Source: Bombyx mori
Taxonomy: Eukaryota; Arthropoda; Insecta; Lepidoptera; Bombycidae
Length of the DNA: 64,000 nucleotides
Assembly: GCF_030269925.1 (NCBI RefSeq)
Contig: NC_085130.1
Location: 5,158,501 to 5,222,500 of the forward strand
Direction of reading: 5' to 3'
Each line of letters opens with the position of its first letter. The first letter of the stretch is position 1. Below, in pieces: positions 10,098 through 20,307 of this stretch. The notes under the pieces are model-generated. The model was not told the origin of the DNA, made no database searches, and was given only the letters and a program-made list of their open reading frames with translations. Both the position numbers and the translations under genes were made by a program.

Positions 10098-10853
10098 TTG
10101 AACTTGGTTCAATTCAACCCGTTAAAGACACAAGTTTGCGCGTTCACTGCGAAGAAGGACACCTTTGTCATGGCGCCGCAATTCCAAGGAGTATCCCTGC
10201 AACCTTCCGAGAGTATTGGGATACTTGGGGTCGACATTTCGAGCGATGTCCAGTTTCGGAGTCATTTGGAAGGCAAAGCCAAGTTGGCGTCCAAAATGCT
10301 GGGAGTCCTCAACAGAGCGAAGCGGTACTTCACGCCTGGACAAAGGCTTCTGCTTTATAAAGCACAAGTCCGGCCTCGCGTGGAGTACTGCTCCCATCTC
10401 TGGGCCGGGGCTCCCAAATACCAGCTTCTTCCATTTGACTCCATACAGAGGAGGGCCGTTCGGATTGTCGATAATCCCAATCTCACGGATCGTTTGGAAC
10501 CTCTGGGTCTGCGGAGGGACTTCGGTTCCCTCTGTATTTTGTACCGTATGTTCCATGGGGAGTGCTCTGAGGAATTGTTCGAGATGATACCGGCATCTCG
10601 TTTTTACCATCGCACCGCCCGCCACCGGAGTAGAGTTCATCCGTACTACCTGGAGCCACTGCGGTCATCCACAGTGCGTTTCCAGAGATCTTTTTTGCCA
10701 CGTACCATCCGGCTATGGAATGAGCTCCCCTCCACGGTGTTTCCCGAGCGCTATGACATGTCCTTCTTCAAACGAGGCTTGTGGAGAGTATTAAGCGGTA
10801 GGCAGCGGCTTGGTTCTGCCCCTGGCATTGCTGAAGTCCATGGGCAACGGTGA
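10098..10853 (+). CDS. LINE ORF2 C-terminal region, frameshifted from the RT frame
   Basis: Continues the same protein after the frameshift. SKWGELNLVQFNPLKTQVCAF is the segment that normally follows the YADD block, and the frame runs 251 codons to a TGA just before the 3' UTR. It includes GVDISSDVQFRSHLEGKAKLA, RPRVEYCSHLWAGAP and the conserved RTIRLWNELPSTVFPERYDMSFFKR block that is also preserved in the truncated copies at 21608-21886, 54163-54387 and 63540-63722. No separate start codon function is implied. It is one half of a broken gene. Confidence 0.88.
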   Translation: MNLVQFNPLKTQVCAFTAKKDTFVMAPQFQGVSLQPSESIGILGVDISSDVQFRSHLEGKAKLASKMLGVLNRAKRYFTPGQRLLLYKAQVRPRVEYCSHLWAGAPKYQLLPFDSIQRRAVRIVDNPNLTDRLEPLGLRRDFGSLCILYRMFHGECSEELFEMIPASRFYHRTARHRSRVHPYYLEPLRSSTVRFQRSFLPRTIRLWNELPSTVFPERYDMSFFKRGLWRVLSGRQRLGSAPGIAEVHGQR

Positions 10854-10934
10854 CCACTCACCATCAGGTGGGCCGTATGCTCGTCTGCCTACAAGGGCAA
10901 TAAAAAAAAAAAAATAATAATATTTATATTGTAA

Positions 10935-11180
10935 ACTAGCTGAACCGGCAGACTTCGTAATAAATAAAAGACCTAAACTTTTGGGGGCTACATTAAGGGA
11001 AAAACAAAATTGTTATTTTTATTTAATACCAAGCATTTCGATATTTATCTAAACCTTTTAAACCTCCTCTGGACTTCCACAAATAATTCAAGACCAAAAT
11101 TAGCCAAATCGGTCCAGCCGTTCTCGAGTTTTAGCGAGACTAACGAACAGCAATTCATTTTTATATATATAGAAGAAGAA
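10935..11180 (+). repeat. RTE/SINE-type 3'-tail repeat (CTAGCTGA.CCGGCAGACTTCG family)
   Basis: Shares with 19655-19945, 39169-39500 and 42998-43265 the segments GGCAGACTTCGTA, AATTAGCCAAATCGGTCCAG and CGAGACTAACGAACAGCAAT, then TATATATAG and short AGA/GATA repeats. The tandem short-repeat tail fits RTE-like retroposons. Confidence 0.65.
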
Positions 11181-11872
11181 GATATAGATAGATTGACATG
11201 ACAGACAGAATGACAGAGAAAAGGAAGATGGCAAAGACACTTACAAAATTGAACAAGTCGTAATAAAAGTGTAAAATAATTTTTAGTTTTTATTAGAGAC
11301 AGAAAGAAGATTTTGGAACGGGGGATGTTTAATTTTATGCGCTGCGATCCCTATTCTACACTTTACTACACTACATTACATTTATTTTAATGTAAATAAG
11401 AATTTATATCAGTCTCTGACTCCTACAGTATAGTGAGTTTGATTTAGGTAATTTAGAACCAGATGATCACATGTGACTAGTCTCTTATCCACAGATTCGG
11501 TAGAATCTGGCGCCAAGTTCCGTTCAAAAATCCCGTTGTAAACGGAGCGCCAGACTACCGACTGTGTTTACTGTGAGCAGAACAGTTTTTTGAGGTTGCG
11601 AAATTTTATTTAATTCTACGGTACTTCTGGTTCCTAAATTGTATATTATATCAATCACTCACAACTTTATTTTACTGATATTAACTAGTTATATCAATTA
11701 CAACAATTAATCTACTTGAAATTATTAATTTTGTCACCACAAACTATGGCTCGCTCAAAAATTTCGATCCTGACTTTTTTCGATGTAAAAAGTGGCATGC
11801 CACAGACTATAAATATTCGAGAATGGTAATCTACGGCCGCCAGGGTGCGCTGGAATTATTCCTATTTGTAAT
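11181..11872. other. Spacer with one imperfect hairpin
   Basis: No gene recognised. TCTGGCGCCAAGTTCCGTT (about 11508-11526) and its near-complement at 11553-11566 could pair. Confidence 0.35.
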
Positions 11873-12302
11873 GGATTTTATGACCTGGTAACTGAGACCT
11901 TTAAGTCATGTCTTATTTTAATTTATATTCATATTTTTATGAAAAATGATATTATGGAGTGAAATGAAATGTGATATTATGGAGTGAAATGAAATGAAGA
12001 TGATTAATTTGAGACATTAATCAAAAGGGATGAAATGAAATGAGATGAGATGATATGGAATGAAATATAATCTCAGTAAAATGGTGGTGGTCATTTACTA
12101 AGATCTCAGTGGACTTTTTGGAGGAAACCGAGAAGTTACGTACAGCGGCTTTGTTTCATTTTCCCACGTTTGTGTACTTTCACAGATATTAAACAGTTAA
12201 TAAACCACTATTATTACACATTTAAACCCGAAGAAACACTAAATAGACAAATTAAAACAAATCACACAACTTCACACCTCGCGTTCCCGCCAAAAAGTCA
12301 TT
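11873..12302 (-). mobile_element. Copy of the TIR element seen at 18635-19257 (interior part)
   Basis: Reverse complement matches the interior of the 18.6-kb element over ~430 bp (landmarks CTTTTTGGCGGGAACGCGAGG, GGTTTAAATGTGTAATA, GACCACCATTTTACTGAGAT). The terminal parts are not recognised here. Confidence 0.75.
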
Positions 12303-12868
12303 ACTCCTACATAAACTGTAGCTTCAAGGGGATAGCTTGAAGTTCTTATTGAACGGTTTATACATTAAATAACGTTAATGTTGTTACTGTTAGTATTTTA
12401 GTTTAAGTACTGCCGAAGCAAGTACTGTTGTTACTGTTGGAGAAACAATTTTGTTTTGTAATGTAATACCGAAATACTTTACGAGATGGCGTTACAAAAA
12501 ATCCCTTCCCAAAACTATAAAACCGTTGTGATTGTCTACGAATAATAAATAATATAATAACTAATATTTATTCGTAGGTGATTGTTTAAGATGCTATGAA
12601 TATTTCGGTTTTGATTTCATCAAAATAACTTGAACTTTACTACTGAATTCCGATGAAAATTCTAATTAAGGCTGAGTTAAGTTCAGCTTTTTATTTAAGC
12701 CTCTTACTGTAGTTTTTAAATTACATTTATGCGGATTGATGTTTCAAGGCTTTCAGATTTTAATTTTAAATTCTGAAATAATTAAGAACAGCGTCATCTA
12801 CCCTTCACATTTGAAACAAAATTTAATTCGGTTTAAATTTGTAAAAGTTGATGTTGATTATTATTACA
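12303..12868. other. Spacer before the LTR element
   Basis: Two small hairpins (CTTCAAG...CTTGAAG near 12330-12350; CTACGAATAA...TTATTCGTAG near 12536-12577) and a repeated TGTTGTTACTGTT (12379 and 12430). No gene recognised. Confidence 0.35.
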
Positions 12869-12869
12869 C

Positions 12870-13131
12870 TGTAACGCAGCGTTCCGTTTCGCGGGGCAAC
12901 AGCAGCCAAAGGGAATGTGACTCAGGTCCGTGCCGCGACGACCCACCCCGCGCTACCCGCGCCCGCGCATCTGTTGCATCATTCGCACCCCCAAATCCCA
13001 ATTAGTGCGCGCCAGACCATAGATTATACACTTAATATATTAGACGCCAGACTTTGAAGCGGAATACACGCGTCCCCGGTCGATACCGGAACTGACAACC
13101 CGAGAGTCTCATGCCAGTCGGGCACCTAACA
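12870..13131 (+). repeat. 5' LTR
   Basis: Starts TGTAACGCAGCGTTCCG and ends near CACCTAACA. About 42 bp longer than the 3' LTR because of extra bases around 12986-13046, including a second GCCAGAC motif. Confidence 0.88.
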
Positions 13132-13137
13132 TTAAAC

Positions 13138-13155
13138 TGGCAGCCCAAGCGCGGG
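13138..13155 (+). other. Putative primer binding site
   Basis: TGGCAGCCCAAGCGCGGG directly after the 5' LTR. It begins with the TGG expected for pairing to a tRNA CCA end. The tRNA is not identified. Confidence 0.45.
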
Positions 13156-13297
13156 CCCTTTAACTAGTATTTCGGAGTGAATCTACGTAATTACGACACG
13201 TACTCGTCGTCAGTCACGGCGTCAATCCGATTTTCAAGACGTTGAAGAAGAAATTGGTTCAACCGCGGGACCGACGCCAACATTTACCGCAAACAAC

Positions 13298-13571
13298 ATG
13301 GCGTCATTACAAGAAAGTCAAATGGCAGCATTCGAACGCCTACTCGACCGAGTTTTTGAGCATAAAACTCAACTCGAATCATCAGCAACACCGACGTCGG
13401 AGCCGACATCGCCGCCTTCCTCGACGCCCGCTCACCATTGGGAACTTCGCGTCATGCACGGCGCGGTTCAGCGGAGCGCCCGGCGACTGACTCGACGGTT
13501 TCCTTGACGCGGTCGAATCATACAAAGATTGTGCTGACGTAGGACACGCCATCGCGTTACGAGGACTCTCG
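13298..13571 (+). pseudogene. gag N-terminal region, frameshifted
   Basis: The likely gag start is MASLQESQMAAFERLLDRV at 13298, in good start context. Around 13440-13500 the coding sense moves between all three frames (a short GNFASCTARFSGAPGD segment in one frame, FLDAVESYKDCADVGHAIA in the next) before joining the long frame at 13572. At least two small indels are implied, so the gag reading frame is broken. Confidence 0.7.
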
Positions 13572-15659
13572 ATGTTACTAACCGGAAATGCAGCCGTGTG
13601 GTGGCAAGGCGTTAAAGCTAGCATCACTTCCTGGGACGACGCTTTATCATCGTTACGAAGCGCTTTCGGTGATTGCAGACCGCCCCATCGAGTCTACTTA
13701 GAGCTCTTCAAAATGTCGCAAGGACAAAGAGAGAAGACGGAGATCTTCGTTGCCAGAGCACGAGCCCTGCTAGCTCGACTCCCACCTGGTGACCTTAGTG
13801 AGAAAGTTCAAATTGATATGCTTTACGGCCTTCTACACCGTCGTGTTCGTAAAAGATTAAGAAGAGACGAAATAACTTCATACGACACGTTATTAAAGAA
13901 AACGCGCCATATCGAGGACTCCATCTACGAGACCAGTCCGCCTGAATTTATTCATCATCCTCAGCGAGCGACGCCACGTTCATCGGGTAGTACCGTAGGC
14001 GAAGTTCCCGCCGGTGCTTCGACTTCGGCGCGGATGACGCCGCGGAAAATATTCAACTCGGGCGCCGCTGGCGGCCCGCCACGCGACGACAGCGCTGCGC
14101 CGAGCACCGTTCGAGTCCCCGCGCCTCGCTACACGAACACTGATAATGTATCATCTACGTCGATTGTTAAAAGACTGTTCTGTGTTTATTGCAAAAAGTA
14201 CGGACATATTCGTGATGAGTGTTTAAAATTAGCGTCAAAAACGAAATTCGACAACGAAAATACGCAAGCTGTATCCTCGTGTTACGGGTGTGGTACCAAA
14301 GGTGTTACTCGGTCTCAGTGTACAAAGTGTAACGCAAGTTATTACGCCGTCGACGCTGCACGGACCCGATCAGTCACATCCGATTTACCTATTGGTAAAG
14401 TAAATACACAGCTGTCAAGTTCAGTGAACTCTATTCATCGCGACAGCTCGTTGCATACAGCTTGCACTTCAAACACCGTAAAGTCGTCCATTTATATTAA
14501 TAATCGTAAACAATTTTTTGTTGATAATGAAAATAATTATTATCCTACCGATTTTAAGGCGATTCTTCCTCCGCGCTTTTTCGGTACTGATAACAAGGTT
14601 AGACTTCAAAATTATTCTAGACTTAATCATAATATAAATAATAATATTAGTTCTAGGAATAGGCCCCTGATGCGTTACTCGAGTGGTACCGAACCAAAAC
14701 ATAGTTATTCCGAGGTACCAAGTGGCCGCGATAGGGTGACCATGATGAACGAAAATAGGGTGACCATGGAAAACGTCGGACATTTTTCGACAATTAATTC
14801 TAATGTGAAAAGTGTTGCCCAGAGTAACTCTACTGAGCACCAGGTTAGGTTAAGACCAATTTTAAGTGTTCAAATGTTAGGTATACGAGGTAATGCTTTG
14901 TTGGATACGGGAGCTAAGAGTAGCGTTGCCGGAGCGTTGCTTTATGAATTGCTGTTAAAGCATAACCATCCGTGTGAGGAAACCAGGCGTCGGGTGAGGC
15001 TTGCAGATGGTTCCGCGCGCACCCGCCGAGTTTTGCTCACTACTCTAGAAGTAAGGATAAGTCCCGAAAGGTCAGTAACCCTTGAATTTACTGTTTTTCC
15101 AGATGCTCAAAATAATGAAACTTTGCTTGGCATGGATTTTTTGGTGGCGGCAGGTATTGTGCTTGACTTTGCTTCATCCACTTGGCATTTTTCGGGAAAA
15201 CGGGTTACCTATCCAATTGAATATGAGTGCCCTAAGCCATGCATGTTTGCTTCTACTGCTGACTTCCTGCGTGATGATAAGGGTTCTATGCTTGGCTCCG
15301 ATGAACGGCAGCAGCTATCACATTTATTGCAGGAGAATGGAGACATCTTTAGGGTGGGGGGTGCCCCAACCCTTTACGCCGAGCACCACATTGATACCGG
15401 TGATCATCCGCCTATGTCGGTACCGCCGTATAGGCTCACTCCTGTGCTTCAACAGCGAGGAGAGGTTCTCGCAATCGATTTGTTCGGGCCACTGCCAGAA
15501 GGAGAGCAGGGGGAGCGATGGGTACTCCTGGTAGAGGATGTAGCTACAAGATGGGTAGAACTCTACGCACTTGTTGATGCCACCGCCGTGGCTTGCTCCC
15601 GAATCCTACTGGAAGAGTATTTCCTTCGTTATGGCTTGCTTATACGTCTAGGGGTGTAA
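13572..15659 (+). CDS. gag-protease polyprotein with RT deletion and integrase remnant
   Basis: 695 codons. The gag core is MLLTGNAAVWWQGVKASITSW at the start. Zinc knuckles lie at ~residues 203-216 (CVYCKKYGHIRDEC) and ~236-249 (CYGCGTKGVTRSQC, which lacks the histidine). A retropepsin-like ALLDTGAKSSVAG lies at ~440-453, with LLGMDFLVAAGI about 85 residues later. The first RT residues (HIDTGDHPPMSVPPYRLTP, ~605-623) pass within a few codons into integrase-core sequence VLAIDLFGPLP...ATRWVELYAL (~631-675). The catalytic RT, RNase H and the integrase zinc domain are therefore deleted in frame. The frame then stops. The product cannot copy itself, though a gag-like protein could in principle be made if upstream damage were bypassed. 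Confidence 0.85.
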   Translation: MLLTGNAAVWWQGVKASITSWDDALSSLRSAFGDCRPPHRVYLELFKMSQGQREKTEIFVARARALLARLPPGDLSEKVQIDMLYGLLHRRVRKRLRRDEITSYDTLLKKTRHIEDSIYETSPPEFIHHPQRATPRSSGSTVGEVPAGASTSARMTPRKIFNSGAAGGPPRDDSAAPSTVRVPAPRYTNTDNVSSTSIVKRLFCVYCKKYGHIRDECLKLASKTKFDNENTQAVSSCYGCGTKGVTRSQCTKCNASYYAVDAARTRSVTSDLPIGKVNTQLSSSVNSIHRDSSLHTACTSNTVKSSIYINNRKQFFVDNENNYYPTDFKAILPPRFFGTDNKVRLQNYSRLNHNINNNISSRNRPLMRYSSGTEPKHSYSEVPSGRDRVTMMNENRVTMENVGHFSTINSNVKSVAQSNSTEHQVRLRPILSVQMLGIRGNALLDTGAKSSVAGALLYELLLKHNHPCEETRRRVRLADGSARTRRVLLTTLEVRISPERSVTLEFTVFPDAQNNETLLGMDFLVAAGIVLDFASSTWHFSGKRVTYPIEYECPKPCMFASTADFLRDDKGSMLGSDERQQLSHLLQENGDIFRVGGAPTLYAEHHIDTGDHPPMSVPPYRLTPVLQQRGEVLAIDLFGPLPEGEQGERWVLLVEDVATRWVELYALVDATAVACSRILLEEYFLRYGLLIRLGV

Positions 15660-15906
15660 CACGTAAGTTCATGCCACGACGGGATGGCCCGTATCGCGTA
15701 GTAAAGATAGTTAGTCCTACAACGTACTTCATAGCAGACTTGTCAAACAATGTCATCGGCAAGTATCACACCGCGGATTTAACCCGCTCTCCGTCAAATT
15801 CAAGTACGGATCCAATTATGCCAAAGAGGCAGAGAGGAAGGCCGCGTCTTCAGACTAACAGTCCCAAGTTGGACTCGGGACGCGTTCCCAACTTGGAGGG
15901 GGAGTA
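15640..15906 (+). pseudogene. Integrase C-terminal region, out of frame with the polyprotein
   Basis: RKFMPRRDGPYRVVKIVSPTTYFIADL followed by a basic RQRGRPRLQT segment is the C-terminal DNA-binding region of gypsy-type integrases. It lies in another frame after a second deletion near 15640-15665 and runs into the 3' LTR. No start codon of its own belongs to it. Confidence 0.75.
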
Positions 15907-16126
15907 TGTAACGCAGCGTTCCGTTTCGCGGGGCAACAGCAGCCAAAGGGAATGTGACTCAGGTCCGTGCCGCGACGACCCTCCCCGCGCTACCCGCGCC
16001 CGCGCATCTGTTGCATCATTCGCACCCCCAATTAGTGCGCGCCAGACTTTGAAGCGGAATACACGTGTCCTCGGTCGATACCGGAACTGACAACCCGAGA
16101 GTCTCATGCCAGTCGGGCACCTAACA
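15907..16126 (+). repeat. 3' LTR
   Basis: Near-identical to the 5' LTR apart from a ~42-bp length difference and a few substitutions, preceded by the purine tract. Confidence 0.88.
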
Positions 16127-16240
16127 TTAAAACACTAATTAATTGAGCGTTTCATTAGCTTTTAAGCTGAGTGACTATTTATAATTTATTTTTATTAAGT
16201 AATAAATGAGCAAAAAATAATACTTAACAAAAAGATATGA

Positions 16241-17291
16241 AATCCGAACAAAAACAGTTTCACTGTAAAAAATTGCGCCAAGTCCACGTTTATAAAACTC
16301 ATCTCAATAACATTTGCACTTTACAAAAAAAAGAAGACTTCAATAGCTTTCATTCTCTACAAAAATATGTGAAATACAAAAAAATACCAAGAAACCGTCA
16401 TAAAGATGAAAAAATTAAAAAAAAATTGTTGAAAATTTAAAAATAAAAAAATAAAAATTTTATCGTGCTTGGCGCGCGTCATTGAGTACCCCAAAATTTT
16501 TCGGAAGAATTTCAACCCGAGAAAAAAACCATTTTGCTTTAATATACAGTGAAAGCTGAAAAAGTTACCCAGGTTGTCTTTTTCGCTCTTGTTAGCGTTT
16601 TATGAGAAATTGAGACAGAACTACGGTAATTTTCAACAGCTCTCACTATATACATATGGGCTATTATATGCCAAATCGACCACTTTTGCGTCCGACCCCT
16701 TTAGATTCAGCTGAAACTTTATTATTCTTTTCTACCCTTTGAAAAACATCTTTGAGAATTTTTTCAAATGTTTTGAAGCCAACGTATACATACGTATCGA
16801 CTCGTAAGTAGTTTGTATTTGTATAAGCGAACACGAGAGGGTGTTTAGTTCAAATCATAAAAGATGAGTGGGAAATGAAAAAAATTCAAATAACATACGT
16901 ATGAGATGTCGATTTTACTTAACTTTTGTAAAACTTATTATGAAATAATAATTCATTAATTACATTTATGCATTTCATAGGTTGACCTACTTATAAATTT
17001 CTAAACATTGAAAGGATGTTCATTTATCCTGAAAAATTTGGGGTACTCAATGACGCGCGCCAAGCACGATAAAATTTTTATTTTTTTATTTTTAAATTTT
17101 CAACAATTTTTTTTTAATTTTTTCATCTTTATGACGGTTTCTTGGTATTTTTTTGTATTTCACATATTTTTGTAGAGAATGAAAGCTATTGAAGTCTTCT
17201 TTTTTTTGTAAAGTGCAAATGTTATTGAGATGAGTTTTATAAACGTGGACTTGGCGCAATTTTTTACAGTGAAACTGTTTTTGTTCGGATT
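16241..17291. mobile_element. Foldback-like element with ~262-bp inverted arms
   Basis: The left arm 16241-16502 (AATCCGAACAAAAACAG... to ...GAGTACCCCAAA) is matched by its near-perfect reverse complement at 17031-17291, with a 528-bp unrelated centre. The arms contain no long frame. Target duplications are not obvious. Long TIRs without a gene suggest a non-autonomous DNA transposon. Confidence 0.85.
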
Positions 17292-17690
17292 AATATTACT
17301 AGCTAATGACCGAGCCTTTCCCAGTTTTTTTTTTTTATGATTTGTGTTTTTTAGAATTTATATTTAAATACGAATTACATATTGATAAAATGATGAATTA
17401 TGACTAATATTTTTCGATCTTACCGACAGAATAAGAAAAAAAAATGAACTGACTATTTATTTAAAGAAAAAATCAACATTATCGATAAAGTTGATTATTG
17501 AAAACACAAATAAAACAAAATTTTCTGAAAATAAATCGTAGCTAGATCGATTTATCACCCCCAGTATCGCCTATATACTAAATTTTATGAAAATCGTTGG
17601 AGCCGTTTCCGAGATTCAGATTATATATCTAATTATATATTTATATACAAGAATTGCTCGTTAAAGATATAAGATAAGATATAATTATTT
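17292..17690 (+). repeat. RTE/LINE-type 3'-tail repeat
   Basis: ACTAGCTAATGACCGAGCC start, AAATCGTTGGAGCCGTTTCC near 17590 and a TATATATAC...AAGATATAAG tail. The layout resembles the CTAGCTGA family but the sequence differs. Confidence 0.45.
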
Positions 17691-17699
17691 CAATACTTG

Positions 17700-18340
17700 T
17701 GCACGCGTCTTAGCTCAAGGGAGCAAGGTATGCAACGACACTCAACCCCACCTGTGGGATTAATTAAACTGCGCTTGGCTAAGCTTGCACGGTCAATAAT
17801 TAGTTCCTATAACACACTAAACTATTTACATAAACCCCGCGTAGTACTATGAGTATTTAACATTAACAATGATCAAAATATAATATGTTTGATGTGCCGT
17901 GCAGTAACAACATTACACACACTAGGAAGAAAAACGTGTGGCACTCGGGGACTGCCGCGGTAAAGCTATTACCTAGCATTTTTTATCAACTTATGCAATA
18001 ATAATTAGACAATAATAATTTAGTATTAAAGCAACAGTAAAATAAGACCACGCTATATTTATAAACATTAACAAAAGCAAAACATTAACTGTCCCCTTCA
18101 CACTCATAAGCTAGACCGCGCGAGAGAGATGGGCAGACTTTTCATGATGCGCATGCAGTGCGACGTCACGCCGCGCGCTTATTCACAAACACTACACAAG
18201 CGCAACGTGTGAATGTGTTGAACGCGAGCTACATGGTAGGCGAAGTGGGGGTGTTAGGTTTTATTTTCGTTACGGAATTTCTTGATTCGGTCGCCCAAAG
18301 CCCGCGATAAAAGCTATGCAATAGCTTAAAAATAACTATC
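17700..18340. other. Probable interspersed repeat, family unknown
   Basis: Contains GACCGCGCGAGAGAGATGGG and TTGATTCGGTCGCCCAAAGC, strings I associate with a common lepidopteran repeat, but no second copy lies in the window and there is no coding frame. GC content is locally higher at 18110-18260. Confidence 0.3.
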
Positions 18341-18342
18341 AT

Positions 18343-18572
18343 GTATTTAAGACACGCACGCATATATACTCTTTTGTTTATTGTTACAGTCTGTGGTCAA
18401 ATTGAGAATAGATTAATATTGTTTGTCTTTAATATTATTTGCCTACAGTGTAGCCTCGGCGAAATCTGTGATTATAGAAGTAAAGTCTTTGACTATAGAA
18501 CCACAATAATGTTCAAACTTATAATTTAAATTAGTAAGTATGGTCGAATTTTGACAACTGTCTGACTACTAA
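18343..18572 (+). mobile_element. Helitron remnant, 3' part
   Basis: Diverged version of the Helitron family at 27172, 30893, 43900 and 48905 (CGCACGCATATATACT, TGTGATTATAGAAGTA). Ends with CTAA followed by T, as expected of a Helitron 3' end. The 5' part is lost. Confidence 0.65.
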
Positions 18573-18634
18573 TATAAATTAATATGTCACAAGTTCCGAC
18601 CCCCAGTCCGCCACAAGCTACGTAACGTCTTTAA

Positions 18635-19257
18635 AGCTGCTTTCAGACTACGCTATAATATAATAGCATATAGTATATAGCTCATAGCACAACAATATCG
18701 CGCACCATACATTGTTATGGACACGTCCACACTGTACTGTATTATATAAGTATTATTGTCTGTATAAGTATAGGTACGCTGCTGACTTTTTGGCGGGAAC
18801 GCGAGGAGTGAATTTGTGTGATTTGTTTTATTTTGTCTATTTAGTGTTTCTTCGGGTTTAAATGTGTAATAACGGTGGTTTATGAACTGTTTAATATCTG
18901 CGAAAGTGCAAAAATGTGGGAAAATGAAACAAAGCCGCTGGACGTAAGTTCTCGGGATTCTCCAAAAATTCCACTGAAAAATCTTAGTAAATGACGACCA
19001 TTTTACTGAGATTATATTTCATCCCATATCATGTCATGTCATTTAATTTCATCACAGTTGATTAATGTCTCAAATTAATCATCTTCATTTCATTTCATTT
19101 CATTTCACTCTATATTATCATTTTTCATAAAAATAAGAATATAAATTAAAATAAGACATGACTTAAAGGTCTTAGTTACTATGTCATAAATTCCCTTAAA
19201 AAAAGTATACGCTACTATACTATATGGCGCTATAGTATAGCGTAGTCTGAAAGCAGT
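18635..19257. mobile_element. Non-autonomous TIR transposon, 623 bp, with TTAA-type flanks
   Basis: CTGCTTTCAGACTACGCTAT at 18637 is repeated as its reverse complement at the right end (ending 19256). TTAA (or TTTAA) flanks both ends (18631-18634, 19258-19261). The interior lacks a transposase frame. Interior copies lie at 11873-12302 and 43716-44520. Confidence 0.75.
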
Positions 19258-19315
19258 TTAATAGTACACTGGATTAATGACTCTACACAGCAATCTGTTC
19301 ACTACACACACGGCT

Positions 19316-19510
19316 ACCCAGAGAGGTTCTCGCCGGATCTTCTCAGTGGGTCACGTTTCCGATTCGGTGGTAAATTCTGCGAAGCACTGCTCTTGCTAGG
19401 GCCAGTGTTAGCAACCCCTCCGGCTTAAGCTCCGAGAGCTCATCTACACGCTAGGGTAACGCTGAAATAACCTCTCAAAGCTATCAGCATAGGTAGGGAA
19501 GAAAAAAAAC
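19316..19510 (+). mobile_element. Repeat D1, poly(A)-tailed
   Basis: TTCTCGCCGGATCTTCTCAG to AGCATAGGTAGGGAAGAAAA. Same family as 53683-53875. Confidence 0.75.
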
Positions 19511-19654
19511 ATACAATCACGTCACACCGTTTCAATAAACTATATTGATATTTTAAAACGACTTCAAAAATTCGACTGTATATTTATGCATGTGTTACCC
19601 TAGAACTTTTTCAATTTAAAAGCTGGTGCTTCCCATGTTGTTAAAATTATCAAG

Positions 19655-19945
19655 GTACTAACTGACCCAGCAGACTTCGTGGTGCCTCAATCGATAAACC
19701 AAAGACCTAAACTTTTGTATAAAATAAACTTAAAACAAACAAAAGGAATCCGGTCGACGGGGGACACGTCAACGGAAAAACAAAATTGTTATTTTAATTT
19801 AATTCCGAGCTTTTTCATATTTATCTACATTTTAAGCCTTCTCTGGACTTCCACAAATAATTCAAGACCAAAATTAGCCAAATCGGTCCAGCTGTTCTCG
19901 AGGTTTAGCGAGACTAACGAATAGCAATTCATTTTATATATAGAT
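19655..19945 (+). repeat. CTAGCTGA-family 3'-tail repeat
   Basis: GACCCAGCAGACTTCGTGG ... CGAGACTAACGAATAGC ... TATATAGATA. Longer than the copy at 10935 because it keeps the AAACAAACAAAAGGAATCCG segment. Confidence 0.65.
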
Positions 19946-20307
19946 ATCATATCGTATAATAATACATATTTAATTGGCTGCGACTATATAGATGATTGAT
20001 ATTCTCTTTTTATTTTGTTCAATATAAACGAAGGACCCTGGGCTCGTAGTCGAAAGATAATCTACCTTCTAGCCGCCGTTTAGCATTGAGACTAGCCTAT
20101 TAGATACAGCAACATAAAATGGATTCTATGTAAAAAGTCTGAAAAATTATTTTAGCTTGAGTCAAGTAATTGAGCTATCAGTTACGAATGCTGAACGATA
20201 CTACGCCTACAAGGAATCCGTATCAGGGACTGTTTCATAACTTACATAGATTATGAAATGGAATGCGTTGGATGTGGCATTCAGTCATGTTCTAATTGCT
20301 TCATGGT

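Larger units (their letters stand above)
8303..10918 (+). mobile_element. BMC1/L1Bm-like LINE (Jockey-type), 5'-truncated, 2.6 kb
   Basis: Bounded by 8-bp copies of AATATTTA (8295-8302 and 10919-10926). Ends in GGGCAATA plus an A-rich tail. Contains endonuclease C-terminal, reverse transcriptase and C-terminal regions. Its 3' end is the reference for the fragments at 1814, 21549, 22575, 53990, 54165, 62180 and 63533. The name BMC1 is from memory of Bombyx LINE 3' ends and was not checked by search. Confidence 0.88.
12870..16126 (+). mobile_element. Ty3/gypsy-type LTR retrotransposon, internally deleted
   Basis: Two direct LTRs (12870-13131, 15907-16126; outer edge uncertain by ~5 bp), a TGG-starting primer-binding-like site at 13138, gag with CCHC-type knuckles, protease, a few codons of RT, a short integrase-core remnant, the integrase C-terminal region and a purine tract GGAGGGGGAG at 15895-15904. 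The RT/RNase H core and much of integrase are missing. The order gag-PR-(RT)-IN is the Ty3/gypsy order. ACAC occurs next to both outer edges (12866-12869, 16132-16135) and may be the 4-bp target duplication. Confidence 0.9.

Noticed and set aside
15850..16107. Frames across the 3' LTR on both strands
   Set aside because: LTR sequence and the end of integrase; the same string is non-coding in the 5' LTR.
16237..16440. 67-codon lysine-rich frame
   Set aside because: Lies inside the inverted-repeat arm and is mirrored in the other arm; A-rich sequence gives the frame by chance.
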